The notes under the pieces are model-generated. The model worked only from the letters and a program-made list of their open reading frames with translations. It searched no databases and had not been told where the DNA came from. Positions 1 to 10,643 of a stretch of 64,000 bases of DNA are shown in pieces. Each line of letters begins with the position of its first letter. The first letter of the stretch is position 1. Made by a program: the position numbers and the translations under genes. Origin of the DNA: Splendidivirga corallicola (lineage in GTDB: Bacteria > Bacteroidota > Bacteroidia > Cytophagales > Cyclobacteriaceae). The DNA lies in NCBI GenBank assembly GCA_030442035.1, contig JAUJEA010000004.1, forward strand, positions 620,001 to 684,000. Direction: 5' to 3'.

Positions 1-3000
1 TTACATTATCGACCGCCTCAACAGTATATGTCCCGGCACTAAGTCCTGTAGCCGTAGCCGCATTGCCGACCACAGCACCACCAGTTCCTTGTCCCTGATA
101 CCAGGTAAACGTGAATCCTGCTGTCGCGCCTCCAACATCTGCAGATAACTGCCCATTTGGACTTGCAGGATCACAGGAAGTCTGATCAGCTAAAATGCTC
201 GCATTTACAACAGGATCGGGAATTTGGCTTATTGTAACGATTACGGGTGTTGAACTACAACCGCTTGAATTTCTTGTGGCCACTACGGTATAGTCTCCAA
301 CCGGTAAACCGGTTTGATCGGCTCCTGTATAATCAGCAGTTGGTTTAACACTATTTCCTATATACCATTCAAAGGTGAAACCACCCGTTGATCCTCCTAC
401 ATTAGCCGAAACAGTTCCGGAATTTGGATCAAGACAATCAACGTTGGTAGCTGATGCCGTGACGGCAGGAGAGGTTGATTCATCTAAAATGGTGTAGCTC
501 GCAGTTGTTTCGCAACCCGAGCTTTTTTCACGAACCAATAAAGTATATTCTCCAGGAGACAACCCTGTAATCTCATGGCTAACACCGATTAAAGGGGATG
601 TTAATATATCATTTCCCTGATACCATTCATATTCAAACCATCCAATGGGATCACCTCCATTTACCTCAGATTTCAGGTGACCGTTTGGATTCTTACAGTT
701 AGAGAAGGAGGTTTGTAAAATAACTTGAGCTGACAATGTGCGCACAACATCGGCTACTGTAATTTGAACAGTATCCGAATTACAACTGGCAGTATTATGA
801 GTGGCGTAAACTGTATATGTTCCCCCTGGAATATTGGCATAAATAGGTCCGACAAAATCTGGTGTTGCTGTAACCGTTGTACCGTTGAACCAATTAAAAG
901 TATAATCAGCGGTTTCTTCAGATCCTCCGACTAATACAAAAGCTCTCACTGCTCCTGATGATTGCGAAGTGACATTACAAATTGCATTGTCAGCAACCAA
1001 TTCCGCTGACAGGTTAAAAGGTAAAGGATCTACCTGAGCGGAAAGCAAATTGTTATCATAGTCACATTCTACGAAATTAGTATTTGGCAGACTGATAGGT
1101 ACACTAGTACCAGCATCGTTGAGTGCTATATATAATACAAAATTAGAGCCGTTTCCATTAACAGTTAAATTATTTACATTCAAAACGCCGTTAATGGGTA
1201 GGTTACTAATTGTAATTATTTCGGTGTTAAGTTTTAATGCAGTTGGTGTAGTTGGATCTCCTTCATAAAAAGTGATGGGTAAATCTCCGCTCAGCGACAT
1301 GTCTCCCAAATTCTGGACTTGAAAGGAAATCGTAAAATCAGTATCAGGACATGTGGGTGTATTGACACTTAATGAATTGCCGACAAATGAGAGGTCCGGA
1401 GATGCATAAGTCGGACAGCCATTTGAGTCAAGGAAAGGAGATTGGTTCAAAAAGCCGTTCAATGGTGTATTAGGCCCTGAGGTACAGCTTCCGGTCGAAA
1501 AGACCAGGTGATGTTGCTGTTGCTGCACAGGAACACTTAGGTCATCATTGATATTTACATTAAAATAAGCATGTTGGTTCCAGACCCTTCTTGCCGGAAC
1601 CCATGGTTCGTTTGTAGATCTGAAAACACGGACCTGTGAATTGATAGAGTAGTTAAGATCATTAAAGTTTGCCCAGGCAAGAGCATCATCAGTACCACAA
1701 GGTACACAAAGTTCTGTGGCTCCATCTCCATCAACATCCGCCACGATCGGATATTCTATCGCTGTTCTGGAAATACAGGGTACAGTACCTCCGGGATAAA
1801 TGCTACCATCGGCACCATTAATAATGTACAACCATCTTTCATCCCTGTAGACAACCTCGGATGTTCCATCTCCATTGAAGTCGAACAAAGTACAGCCCGT
1901 ATAACCTGAGGATTGTTCATTGATGACCACCCGCCATAATAGATTAAAATTTTCATCCAGGGCATACAGATATTCTCCGGATACGTATGATACATCCATA
2001 TTGCCATCACCATCCAGGTCAGCAATGTTCAAACGTCCGGTTCCTCTCCACCAATTGTTGAGCGGGTCGGTGTAAGTTCGTACTTGATTGTTGGTGACAT
2101 CCCAGTAAAAAACCGTAGTGGTTCCGCCTATAGAACCGGCGGATCCCGTAGCAATTACATCTAAATTTCCATCTTTGTTATAGTCAGCCACACTGGTGGT
2201 GCTCAAGTCATTTTTAACAAAATAACCCGGCATGGTGGATGATACTGTCAATGATCCCCCATCCGCTGTTCTGGCCCCAAGGTTAACTTCGTAAATAGTT
2301 CCCCCTGAAACTATTTCAAGATCTCCATCACCATCCATATCTACCGCTACGGGTCCTCCATTGATATTATTCCAATTACCTGTGCCCTGTACCAGTCTTG
2401 TCCCGGTATGCGCGTCCCTGATCTCATTTTTATAATAAAGCTCCACCAGACCATCTCCATCAAAATCCACTAAACTGAGTGTCCCCAGGCTTCGTGATCC
2501 TACATCAACAGACCAAAGTTCATTCAACTGACAATCATAAGCAACTAATCTATAGGCACTCCAACTTGAGTTGATATTGAAAGCAAATATCTCAGCACAA
2601 TTGTCTCCATCAATATTGGCAATGGCCACATCAGATTTCCAGTAGCTGGTAAATGTTCCGCTAACATCACGCTGATATTTTATTGTTCCATCATCACCAT
2701 TTAAAACATAAATGTTCGGATCATAAGTATTGTAAGTTACAACTTCAGGAATGCCATCATCTTCCAGGTCGCCCACAGCAATTCTACCAAAGTGCGTTGT
2801 TGTGAGGTTTGGAGATACCCAATCCTGAGACATTGAGAAAGTAGGGAAAAGAACGGGTGCAGCCTGACAAAATACATCATTACCAGTATATGTCTCATCA
2901 CATGGAGATACACTGGCGCAATCGGCGTCAAAACAATCTATAAATCCATCACCATCGTTGTCGATCCCATCATCGCAAATTTCCTGGGTAAAGCCTTTCG

Positions 3001-3046
3001 CGGAAATAAGTAAGAGAAAGATCAGTATTAACTTAGTTTTTCTCAT
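1..3046 (-). CDS. Large secreted FG-GAP/VCBS-repeat surface protein, partial (3' end beyond left edge)
   Basis: An uninterrupted minus-strand frame runs from an ATG at 3046 to the left edge (about 1015 codons), so the C-terminus is missing. The N-terminus is a signal peptide (MRKTKLILIFLLLISAKGFTQ) followed by a Cys/Asp-rich stretch with CDDGIDNDGDGFIDCFDADC, which matches the MopE-type putative metal-binding motif family. Next come many DxDGDG(x)DL-type FG-GAP/VCBS repeats (a beta-propeller with calcium-binding loops), a CARDB-like beta-sandwich, and then repeated Ig-like domains of roughly 80-90 residues with a paired Cys and a 'YTVxAT' strand, as in SprB-like adhesins. By family knowledge it is exported to the cell surface, probably by type 9 secretion; the sorting domain itself would lie outside the window. 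No enzymatic motif was seen. The start is secure because the signal peptide begins there. Confidence 0.85.
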   Translation of the reverse strand, partial: MRKTKLILIFLLLISAKGFTQEICDDGIDNDGDGFIDCFDADCASVSPCDETYTGNDVFCQAAPVLFPTFSMSQDWVSPNLTTTHFGRIAVGDLEDDGIPEVVTYNTYDPNIYVLNGDDGTIKYQRDVSGTFTSYWKSDVAIANIDGDNCAEIFAFNINSSWSAYRLVAYDCQLNELWSVDVGSRSLGTLSLVDFDGDGLVELYYKNEIRDAHTGTRLVQGTGNWNNINGGPVAVDMDGDGDLEIVSGGTIYEVNLGARTADGGSLTVSSTMPGYFVKNDLSTTSVADYNKDGNLDVIATGSAGSIGGTTTVFYWDVTNNQVRTYTDPLNNWWRGTGRLNIADLDGDGNMDVSYVSGEYLYALDENFNLLWRVVINEQSSGYTGCTLFDFNGDGTSEVVYRDERWLYIINGADGSIYPGGTVPCISRTAIEYPIVADVDGDGATELCVPCGTDDALAWANFNDLNYSINSQVRVFRSTNEPWVPARRVWNQHAYFNVNINDDLSVPVQQQQHHLVFSTGSCTSGPNTPLNGFLNQSPFLDSNGCPTYASPDLSFVGNSLSVNTPTCPDTDFTISFQVQNLGDMSLSGDLPITFYEGDPTTPTALKLNTEIITISNLPINGVLNVNNLTVNGNGSNFVLYIALNDAGTSVPISLPNTNFVECDYDNNLLSAQVDPLPFNLSAELVADNAICNVTSQSSGAVRAFVLVGGSEETADYTFNWFNGTTVTATPDFVGPIYANIPGGTYTVYATHNTASCNSDTVQITVADVVRTLSAQVILQTSFSNCKNPNGHLKSEVNGGDPIGWFEYEWYQGNDILTSPLIGVSHEITGLSPGEYTLLVREKSSGCETTASYTILDESTSPAVTASATNVDCLDPNSGTVSANVGGSTGGFTFEWYIGNSVKPTADYTGADQTGLPVGDYTVVATRNSSGCSSTPVIVTISQIPDPVVNASILADQTSCDPASPNGQLSADVGGATAGFTFTWYQGQGTGGAVVGNAATATGLSAGTYTVEAVDNV

Positions 3047-3765
3047 AATCGAATGGTTTATGAAATGCATTGATGGTAATTCTTTGATCAGCGTCTTTGA
3101 CATAATTTGGCTAATTCAAATTTCCATCTTCTTATTTTTTTATAGTGTGAAAAATAGATTTGTAACCAAGGCATGTAAGTTCTTCAAACTAATTACTGGC
3201 TAAGCAAAAAATCGCTACCCGGATGATTTAAGAAAGGGTTTTCGAAGACGTGTAAGTTCTACGGAAATATGGAAAAAAATATCACTGAAGCGCAGGTCTT
3301 TCAGGTGAAAAATTTATGTCTAAAGCATTTTATTGGTATTTAAGCCTAATTTATTCATTATCATGGTTTTTAAGATTAAAAAAATACAGGGCATAAAATA
3401 ATAGCGATGAAAAAAATGTCGCAGCGGTCTTTATGGAACATATTTTCTGAATGCATCATTCATCCGGGTTATATGTACTTTTAGCCCGTTAAAACTTTTT
3501 TAGCTGGGATTGAAACCCATGTACTATTAAAATAACCGTTTGCCACGAGCTGATGCATTGAAAATATAAGAATACGGAGATTTTCTATTCAATTTTAAAG
3601 TGAAGAAATTCGGATGTTAATTTTGAATAATTACGAATTTTAAATGACAAATTACGATTGGTAACAAAACTTCAACACCTCAACGCCTTAGCCAAATTAT
3701 ATGATAGAAAATCTTCTGGCAGGCTAAAACATCATAAAGACTGACACCTGACACACTGATTCCGG
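3047..3765. other. Intergenic region, 719 bp, with low-complexity word repeats
   Basis: No convincing gene is present on either strand. Around 3628-3690 and 3736-3760 it contains short phrases that recur in other intergenic gaps of this window: an attacgaatt-type phrase, acttcaacacctcaac (also near 28587), and a gacacctgacac phrase (related to the hairpin at 26173). The upstream part should hold the promoter of the minus-strand gene starting at 3046. Confidence 0.5.
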
Positions 3766-6700
3766 TCATCGGATCACGGTAATGCTTCCCGCTATCTGAT
3801 CATCTGTCCCGCAGTTAATGACATAGTAATATACACCCTGTGGCAATGGTTTACCATTGATCGTCGCATCCCAGTTTTCAAGGTATGGTCCGGCTGAAAA
3901 AATTTGACTACCCTGCTGATCGTAAATTGTAACCTTGCACGATGGAAATTCCTGAATGTCATCCACTCTCCAGAAATCGTCAATGGCATCTCCATTTGGT
4001 GAAAACAATTTATGTGGATTTATTCTATCTGTAATTTTTCCAGGCTCAACCTGAATGGTGATACTCGCTTCGCCCATACATCCATCGCTATTTCTACCGG
4101 TCACCGTATAAGTTGTGGTTTCTGAAGGGTTAATGGTTGGGTTTGAGATATTTATGTTATCAATACTATCAGCAGGGCTCCAGGTATAATCTGTTAAGCC
4201 ACTAGCCTCCAGCTGTAATGTCTCACCCAATTTTATGGTTTCTTTGGGAGCATTAATTGAAACTGTCACTTCCGGGAAAAGGTCCACAGCAAAGGTAGCA
4301 CTATTATCACATCCCTGGCTTGTGGAAACATCAACCGAATAGGTATCGGCATCTTTGACGTAAATACTATTACTGTTCTCACCTGTATTCCAGGAAACAG
4401 AGGCAAAACTGCCAGTGATACTTAATCTCAGACTATCCCCGGGACATATGCTTGTCTGCCCACCTTCACTTTCAATATTAACTGTCGGAAGATCCATTAC
4501 CTGTATCGTTTGCGTCAACTCATCGGTACAGGATTGACCTTGGTATTGAATGGACAATCTCACATTATAAATACCACCAGATGCATAGGAATGATTAGGA
4601 TTTTGTGACTGACTTGTTCCACTATCTCCAAAATTCCAATTATAAATTACTGTGGCAGCATTGTCTGTGGTAGATTGGTTTGTAAATGATACGGATTCGC
4701 CCACACAAACCACATTTTTATAATTAAAGGATGCTATCGGATTTGACAATACGGTGATTGGAACAGCTGTTGTTTCTCTTCCTGAGCAAGTAGGAACTGT
4801 TATATCCCCAACTACAACACTGTAATCTCCGCTCTGACTGACCGTTAGCTGAAAGGTATTTTCACCTGTCATGTCCGCACCATCTCTTCTCCACTGATAA
4901 GTATAATTGGCATTGTTCTCAACCGACAGTGTTGTGGTCGCACCTTCACAGAATATTGAAGCGCCTGCATTATTGATACTAACTATGGGCACTTCAATGG
5001 CCTCCACAATCGTCGAAAATTCCTGACCAACACAGTTTCCGACAGTTGCTACAACGCTATACTTTCCTACCATGTCCTCAGTAAAGTTTGGGATAGATGG
5101 GTTTTGATCCGTCGATGTAAAATTGTTTGGCCCGGTCCACTCATAAGTTGCCCCAACAGGTCCAGTTGCGGTGAGATTCAAAGTTTCTCCCACACAAATA
5201 GGGCCGTTATTGCCGGTCGTCACAGCTCCTGGAACCGCCCCGGGATCAGTATTAACCGTAATGGACTGGGAAACTTCAGAGCAAGACCCGCTTTCAGAGA
5301 TGGCCGTAACGGTATAATTACCTCCAACTGTGATATCCAGAAAGGGATCAAGAACATCGGTTGGAGGGTCGCTGTTTCTTTGCCATCTGTATGTTACACC
5401 TGGCGCCTGCGTGCTGTTTAACCTTAATGTAGAAGCACTACAGATAATAGAGGGGTCATCGTTTTTTAAGGTAGGTACAAAGCAATGTGTATTTCTTAAA
5501 ACGGAAACAAATGAAGATAATACGCCTAGATTTGTGTCATCAATACTCGTAAAGGTAATATCCGGTTTTGCATCTCCATCTATATCACCAAGTTTGATAT
5601 TTCTGTTAATGTAATCTACTGTAATAGTGAGTTTTTGAAATTGTAGATTTCCAGGGTTGCTATTATTATTAAGGATAGTAACATGCTTTCCTGTGCTAAT
5701 GGAACCAATGGCTATGTCCAACTTTCCATCCCCGTCCAGGTCTCCAAAGTCAATACCCCATCCTCTGGTGTCCGACGGAATATCCTGAAATGCAGCAAAG
5801 GAAGGAACTGCTCCATCCGTGGATTGGTTGAGAAAAATGGACACAGCAGACCTCAATAACTGTGTCGTAGCAATATCCGGCTTTCCATCTCCATCGAGGT
5901 CACCTACCTTAAGCCCTACAATGGTACCTGGAATGGCCAGTTCTGTGATATTGTTCAATTGAATATTACCAGGTGTACTATTATTTTGAATGACATAACA
6001 ATTGCCATTGTCAGTCAGAAACTGTGCTAATACGATCTCGGGACGATCATCACCATTAACATCTTCAACCGCTAGTCCCATCGTCTTGGTAGTTTGAGGT
6101 ACAGAAATTACTGTTGGTGTAGGATTGAAGCTTATAGCGGCTAAAGTACTTTGATTGACAAGGACCTGAACATTACCTCCTCCGGGATTTGTGGTAATAA
6201 TCTCTGGTTTTCCATCCCCATCGAGGTCGTTGATCTCAAGTCTTCTTGGAACACTGCTGGTAAGTGATATTGTTTGAGAGGTAAAAGTAATGGGCCCTCC
6301 ATCGACGGCGGTTGTATTCTGAAAAATAAATACATCACGTCCGTTTTTTCCTTCCGATACCACAAGATCTGGCTTGCCATCACCATTCAGATCACCACAA
6401 TTCACATTAATGGACGGAGCATTGATGAGCATGGGCGATTTAACAAAACTGATATTTTCAATTGTACTGGTATTTCTAAAAATGGAGATATTATTGGATT
6501 CTTCATTGGCCGTTACAATATCATTTAAATCATCATTATTGAAATCACACATGCAAAGATCGTATAGTCCTCTTTCGGCAAACACATCGACCTGGGTTTC
6601 AAAATCTGATGCATTTAATCCAAACCGGCCTCCATAGCTAATATTAAATAGGTCTGAAGAAAAACCCATGAGTCCGTTGGTAATATTGGCTACAGAAATT

Positions 6701-6960
6701 CTTCCAAAAGTAGTACCACTTGGTACCTGAACCTCTATCAACTGATCCGAAGCAAAAGAGATCGGTGCTTTAACACCACCAAAAAATACCCTTAGGTCAT
6801 TGGCATTGGTACCAAAATCTTTTCCCGAAATGCTTATCGTTTCATTATATGAATCGTTTACCTTATCAACATTCCAGATGACAGGCGTTTGCGCACTGAC
6901 CTCCGTAAAGCAAAAAAATAAAATGATACATGTTATGATTTCTTTTACGAGCGTTCTCAT
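3766..6960 (-). CDS. Secreted FG-GAP/Ig/PKD surface protein with gliding-type (T9SS type B) C-terminal sorting domain
   Basis: About 1064 residues. I chose the ATG at 6960 over the upstream in-frame ATG at 7035 because a clean signal peptide (MRTLVKEIITCIILFFCFTEVSA) begins there. Domains in order: an IPT/TIG-like domain (about residues 25-110), six or more FG-GAP/VCBS repeats with DLDGDGKPD-type calcium loops (about 120-490), several Ig-like domains with paired Cys, a PKD domain (YNWNFGDSGTSQ), another Ig-like domain, and a C-terminal domain of about 85 residues starting at 'KLFSPNGDAIDDFWRV' and ending 'GSITVIR'. That last domain is the CHU_C / gliding motility-associated type B sorting domain of the type 9 secretion system. 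The gene lies 110 bp downstream of a PorP/SprF-like gene on the same strand, the usual partner of type B cargo. It is likely a surface-displayed adhesin or structural protein. Confidence 0.88.
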   Translation of the reverse strand: MRTLVKEIITCIILFFCFTEVSAQTPVIWNVDKVNDSYNETISISGKDFGTNANDLRVFFGGVKAPISFASDQLIEVQVPSGTTFGRISVANITNGLMGFSSDLFNISYGGRFGLNASDFETQVDVFAERGLYDLCMCDFNNDDLNDIVTANEESNNISIFRNTSTIENISFVKSPMLINAPSINVNCGDLNGDGKPDLVVSEGKNGRDVFIFQNTTAVDGGPITFTSQTISLTSSVPRRLEINDLDGDGKPEIITTNPGGGNVQVLVNQSTLAAISFNPTPTVISVPQTTKTMGLAVEDVNGDDRPEIVLAQFLTDNGNCYVIQNNSTPGNIQLNNITELAIPGTIVGLKVGDLDGDGKPDIATTQLLRSAVSIFLNQSTDGAVPSFAAFQDIPSDTRGWGIDFGDLDGDGKLDIAIGSISTGKHVTILNNNSNPGNLQFQKLTITVDYINRNIKLGDIDGDAKPDITFTSIDDTNLGVLSSFVSVLRNTHCFVPTLKNDDPSIICSASTLRLNSTQAPGVTYRWQRNSDPPTDVLDPFLDITVGGNYTVTAISESGSCSEVSQSITVNTDPGAVPGAVTTGNNGPICVGETLNLTATGPVGATYEWTGPNNFTSTDQNPSIPNFTEDMVGKYSVVATVGNCVGQEFSTIVEAIEVPIVSINNAGASIFCEGATTTLSVENNANYTYQWRRDGADMTGENTFQLTVSQSGDYSVVVGDITVPTCSGRETTAVPITVLSNPIASFNYKNVVCVGESVSFTNQSTTDNAATVIYNWNFGDSGTSQSQNPNHSYASGGIYNVRLSIQYQGQSCTDELTQTIQVMDLPTVNIESEGGQTSICPGDSLRLSITGSFASVSWNTGENSNSIYVKDADTYSVDVSTSQGCDNSATFAVDLFPEVTVSINAPKETIKLGETLQLEASGLTDYTWSPADSIDNINISNPTINPSETTTYTVTGRNSDGCMGEASITIQVEPGKITDRINPHKLFSPNGDAIDDFWRVDDIQEFPSCKVTIYDQQGSQIFSAGPYLENWDATINGKPLPQGVYYYVINCGTDDQIAGSITVIR

Positions 6961-7070
6961 AGTCAAACAATAAAAATTGCACAAATAGAACTTATCCTTA
7001 CTTCGCTTTATCAAATGTTCTTTCGAATAGAACATTGATCAAATTTTCAATTGCCATTAGCTTTCCATTA

Positions 7071-8381
7071 TTATAATGTAATTACTTTGGCATTCCTGAA
7101 CCTTCTATTCTTACTTATCCTTTTTTGCTCTTTCTTGGCATCTTTCAATTTGATAGCATCAAAGAAATAAACATGGAAGGTTTGAGATGACTCCTGGAAA
7201 TATATTTTGGCGCTCAACCCTCTCTTTTTCATGTTGAGCTTATAAGCATCTGCGGCACTGAAATCCTTAAAGGATTTAACCGACACGATGTATTTCTTTT
7301 CTCCTTTATCTTTAAAGGCGTCCTTAGCAGCATTTTGATCATCATAGAACTGGAATCTGGCTCTATGCTGGGGTTCTTTATCTTTTGCAGGCTGAACTTG
7401 TTGCGGTTTTACTTTCTTCACTTTTGGCTCAACCCGTTTGCCAAATCTCAGACTTAGTTGAACTTCATGCGATCCATCAAGTGGTCCGGCAACCAGTTTG
7501 GAAGCAGGTTCATAGGCATAAGCCAAAGCAAAACCGTTGTAAGTGAAACCCACATTACCGACAACACCATAATTTTGTCTGTAAGAGGCACCTAACCAAA
7601 ATTGTTCTCCCAAATTTAGCTTTGCCAAAGCTTCGAATTGGTTGGCACCTATTTTTGAATATCGATACAAAAAATGCAATTCAAGCGGTGCATATTTGGC
7701 ATCCACTTTCTTTGTGAACTTTGTTCTTCCCTTTCGCTTTGTCTTTAGATAGCCCTCTACCTTTTTTTTGTAGTAAGCCATTAGCAATACCTCATCAAAG
7801 GGGCCGACTTCCAATGCATTGAAATTGGCTTCATTGACAAAGGTAGGTTGCAGCAATCTTGGTAATACCAAACCAAGGTTAAGTCCATCGGATTGAAATT
7901 TTAGCCCAAAATTACCGGCAAGCTGGATATTATTGTTTAGGAAAGTGCTCAGTGCAGGATCATCTGGATTATCTACTTGCGAAAGGTCCAGACTATTGCT
8001 TATGATTCCGGTGGAAAAACCTATTTTTAAAAATACCTCCTCCTGAAGCGGAATAGCATAATTATAGCTGATCATAGCATCAGTTGTACTCAAGAGACCT
8101 CTCTGAAAAGATGAAACGTTCAGCCCGATTGCAGCATTGCTTCGATTAAAAGGAGTATGAAAACTTAGTGTGGAAACAACCGGAGCGCCATCCACCCCAC
8201 GCCATTGTTGTCTGTGATTGAAGAATATGACTGATCTTAAAAAAGTACCAGCTTCTGCAGGATTATATAGGTATGGATTCTGGTAGAAATGATTATATAC
8301 AGGATAGTTTTGTGAGTAAGAAAGGTCACAGAAGCAATAAAATACAATAATTAATATAAATCTGACTTGTTTTATCAACAT
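7071..8381 (-). CDS. PorP/SprF family outer membrane protein with C-terminal SPOR-like domain
   Basis: 436 residues with a signal peptide (MLIKQVRFILIIVFYCFCDLSYSQ), then the hallmark PorP/SprF start 'YPVYNHFYQNPYLYNPAEAG' and an aromatic-rich beta-barrel to about residue 300. Family members are usually about 300-340 residues. This one continues through a Lys/Pro-rich linker into a region of about 75 residues (KKYIVSVKSFKDFSAADAY... to the end) whose beta-alpha pattern and 'Y.V.VKSF' opening resemble a SPOR (peptidoglycan-binding) domain. PorP/SprF proteins are required for secretion or surface attachment of type B T9SS cargo, and the cargo-like gene lies immediately downstream on the same strand. 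The SPOR assignment is inferred from pattern only. Confidence 0.82.
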   Translation of the reverse strand: MLIKQVRFILIIVFYCFCDLSYSQNYPVYNHFYQNPYLYNPAEAGTFLRSVIFFNHRQQWRGVDGAPVVSTLSFHTPFNRSNAAIGLNVSSFQRGLLSTTDAMISYNYAIPLQEEVFLKIGFSTGIISNSLDLSQVDNPDDPALSTFLNNNIQLAGNFGLKFQSDGLNLGLVLPRLLQPTFVNEANFNALEVGPFDEVLLMAYYKKKVEGYLKTKRKGRTKFTKKVDAKYAPLELHFLYRYSKIGANQFEALAKLNLGEQFWLGASYRQNYGVVGNVGFTYNGFALAYAYEPASKLVAGPLDGSHEVQLSLRFGKRVEPKVKKVKPQQVQPAKDKEPQHRARFQFYDDQNAAKDAFKDKGEKKYIVSVKSFKDFSAADAYKLNMKKRGLSAKIYFQESSQTFHVYFFDAIKLKDAKKEQKRISKNRRFRNAKVITL

Positions 8382-8682
8382 TCCTGCAATTTATATCACC
8401 ATCTCAGCGGCATCGAAACGCTTGTGAAATGCCATGAATACATGATTTTCTTAAATTAGATCATGAGTATTTCAAAAATTGAATGCGATGAATCAATTCG
8501 CAATTTCGATTCTGCTGAAATCAACAATTTCCTTAAAATATCCAGAACACCTATATAGATGAATTTTAAATATAAAGATAGAGGCAGCTTTATTGATTTG
8601 ATTCTGGAGTTGAAATTTGCATAAGTAGTAAAAAAGGGATTTTCGTAGTTTTTTACTCCATATTTATAAAGAAATTAGCTAT

Positions 8683-9501
8683 ATGTTAAGAAAACCTTGT
8701 GTGATTTTAGTTTGGTTCTTTTGTTTTACCGCAATATCAGCCAAAGCACAGCTTTCGGTAGGGCCGAAAGTGGGCGTGCAGGCGTTTCAATCCTTCTTTA
8801 GTAGCAGTGAAAGTAAAGATTTATATAAAAGTAAGCCACATCCGGGATTCACCGGAGGCTTGGCGGCTCTTGTAGAAGTAAGTGATAATTTCTCATTGAG
8901 GTTTGAATTGGCTTACGCCCAAAAGGGAAAAAAAATAGAGGGAAGATCGGATAGCCAATTGAAGAACGTAGCTCGTTATAATCATATAGAGCTGCCTATT
9001 TTATTTACGAGAAGATTTATTGCCAAATCGAGCAAAGGTGGTTATGAATGGTTTTTAGCCATTGGCCCAAATACCAGCTACTGGCTTGGTGGAAAGGGAG
9101 AACTGGAATCCAGCGAACTTACTTTCGAATATGCTGTCCAAACACTTAATTATGACATTGATTTCAACCTTGACCGGCCTTTTGGATTGAGTGGGGATAA
9201 TGTAACAAACATTAAGGAGCCAAACAGAATACAACTAGGCTTGAATTTTGGAGGTGGATTTATATTCAAGCCTAACAAAACCAATACAATTGTGGTTGAT
9301 TTGCGCTTTGAATGGGGAAACACGTTCATCGGCAAGAAGGATGCGGTAGTTGAATTCCCTTATGTGTTTTTCGATTATATGGATGATATACGAGCTACTA
9401 ATAGCGGTGTCAAACTCTCCATTGCTTATCTATTTGATTTAAAGCTGGATCAACTGAAAAGGGGTAGGAGCACAAATGATAATTCCAAAAAGAGAAGGTA
9501 G
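8683..9501 (+). CDS. Outer membrane beta-barrel protein (PorT/OMP_b-brl_2-like)
   Basis: 272 residues with a signal peptide ending 'AISAKAQ'. The mature protein opens with 'LSVGPKVGVQAFQSFF', the typical first strand of the Bacteroidota OMP_b-brl_2 family, and continues with alternating hydrophobic/polar strands, glycine turns (GGLAALVEVSDNFSLRFELAYAQKG) and barrel-like repeats. The C-terminus ends in a basic tail (KRGRSTNDNSKKRR), which is unusual because barrels normally end in an aromatic residue. It is divergently oriented from the PorP/SprF gene and convergent with the peptidase gene. Its specific role cannot be told from sequence. Confidence 0.75.
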   Translation: MLRKPCVILVWFFCFTAISAKAQLSVGPKVGVQAFQSFFSSSESKDLYKSKPHPGFTGGLAALVEVSDNFSLRFELAYAQKGKKIEGRSDSQLKNVARYNHIELPILFTRRFIAKSSKGGYEWFLAIGPNTSYWLGGKGELESSELTFEYAVQTLNYDIDFNLDRPFGLSGDNVTNIKEPNRIQLGLNFGGGFIFKPNKTNTIVVDLRFEWGNTFIGKKDAVVEFPYVFFDYMDDIRATNSGVKLSIAYLFDLKLDQLKRGRSTNDNSKKRR

Positions 9502-9571
9502 TTACTTTAACAATTAACATGGAAACGAGGTTGCGCTACTTGGGTTACGGTTTTAATATTGAGCAGGGAAA

Positions 9572-10204
9572 CTATTTTTCCCCGTATTTTCCGGTTTCTC
9601 TCATATATTGTTCCACTTCATGATGACGCATATAGAATGAGAGATCCAACAATTGCCAACCCAAGTCATGGTCAATAGCAGTTTTGTCTGCTTCTTTTTC
9701 AAAATTGTATCTGAATTTTTTTGAAAAAACATATTTTAAACCCCACCAGACCATTCCAATGGAAGGACGCCTGCTATAATATAGAAAATGTGCCATTTCA
9801 TGTCCAATGACACCAACCTGTTTATTTAAAGAAACCCTTTTGACAAATGAGTTCTCACTCAACAATAATACATATTTATGCCGTTTCCTGAATCTGAATA
9901 TATTGCCAAAAGCCCAACTAGCGGTAATTGGATACCTTACACTTTTCTTGTATTTGATGATGATTTTATGTCCCTTAAGCTCCGGATAGTGCAAAAAGGC
10001 CAGGTTTGTGGCAAGCGCCACCGCATCATTTTCAGGAGAAATTTTATGTTGATTGATCAGTTTTAGACTATCGAATGCTACCTGATCAAAATCACTTTCT
10101 GCATACAGCCTTTTTATCTTAGTTTGTGCGTGAGTAGCTGCGATTGTCAAAAACAAGATTACCAGGGCGACAACCGGTTTTTTACTTAAAGTATCCAAAC
10201 CCAT
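9572..10204 (-). CDS. Secreted M48-like zinc metallopeptidase
   Basis: About 210 residues from the ATG at 10204, where a signal peptide begins (MGLDTLSKKPVVALVILFLTIAATHAQ). An in-frame ATG at 10246 would add 14 residues and mask it. The gluzincin motif HEMAH is at about residues 135-139, followed about 30 residues later by FEKEADKTAID, which supplies the third ligand (ExxxD) of M48-type peptidases. A hydrophobic 'MVWWGLKYVF' stretch lies between them. The protein is short for a full M48 enzyme, so it probably represents a minimal catalytic domain acting in the periplasm or at the outer membrane. It is the last gene before a gap of about 440 bp and shows no operon partner. Confidence 0.75.
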   Translation of the reverse strand: MGLDTLSKKPVVALVILFLTIAATHAQTKIKRLYAESDFDQVAFDSLKLINQHKISPENDAVALATNLAFLHYPELKGHKIIIKYKKSVRYPITASWAFGNIFRFRKRHKYVLLLSENSFVKRVSLNKQVGVIGHEMAHFLYYSRRPSIGMVWWGLKYVFSKKFRYNFEKEADKTAIDHDLGWQLLDLSFYMRHHEVEQYMRETGKYGEK

Positions 10205-10643
10205 TTCATAATACTTTTTTAAGACCATGATATTTACCCTAATCACGAGTTTTTTGAGTATTCTTAAATCTGAATGGAACTATTTTCTCCTGGACATCAC
10301 AACAAAATGTGGATGTGGTTTTATTATTCTCACCATATCCTGTTACTTCATTCTAAACTACTAGAAAGATTTTGAAATTATGTGATTCTGTTTGATTTCC
10401 TTTAAATCTTCACAATGTTTTCTTTTCAAAATTTACTGTTTACACCGAAATATTGTCAATGGTAATCAGGGTACTAACCAAAAAAAGAGTCCTTTTCATA
10501 ATAGGGAAAACCAGTATAACAATACCAAGATGCACAGCATGGCGAATGATCAAAAATCTTTTTGAGAAATATCTCAATCAAATTATGAGATTAAATACTG
10601 TATTGATAGTATTGTGCATTTAAATTAGTTAAACGCATTTGAA
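10205..10643. other. Intergenic region between divergent genes
   Basis: About 440 bp of AT-rich DNA between the minus-strand peptidase and the plus-strand glycosyltransferase. It should contain both promoters. I could not pick out a convincing pair of Bacteroidota -33/-7 boxes, RNA structure or conserved small ORF. Confidence 0.4.

Noticed and set aside
1555..2025. Short frames antisense or out of frame within the first gene
   Set aside because: They overlap the long repeat-containing coding frame, whose FG-GAP pattern is unmistakable.
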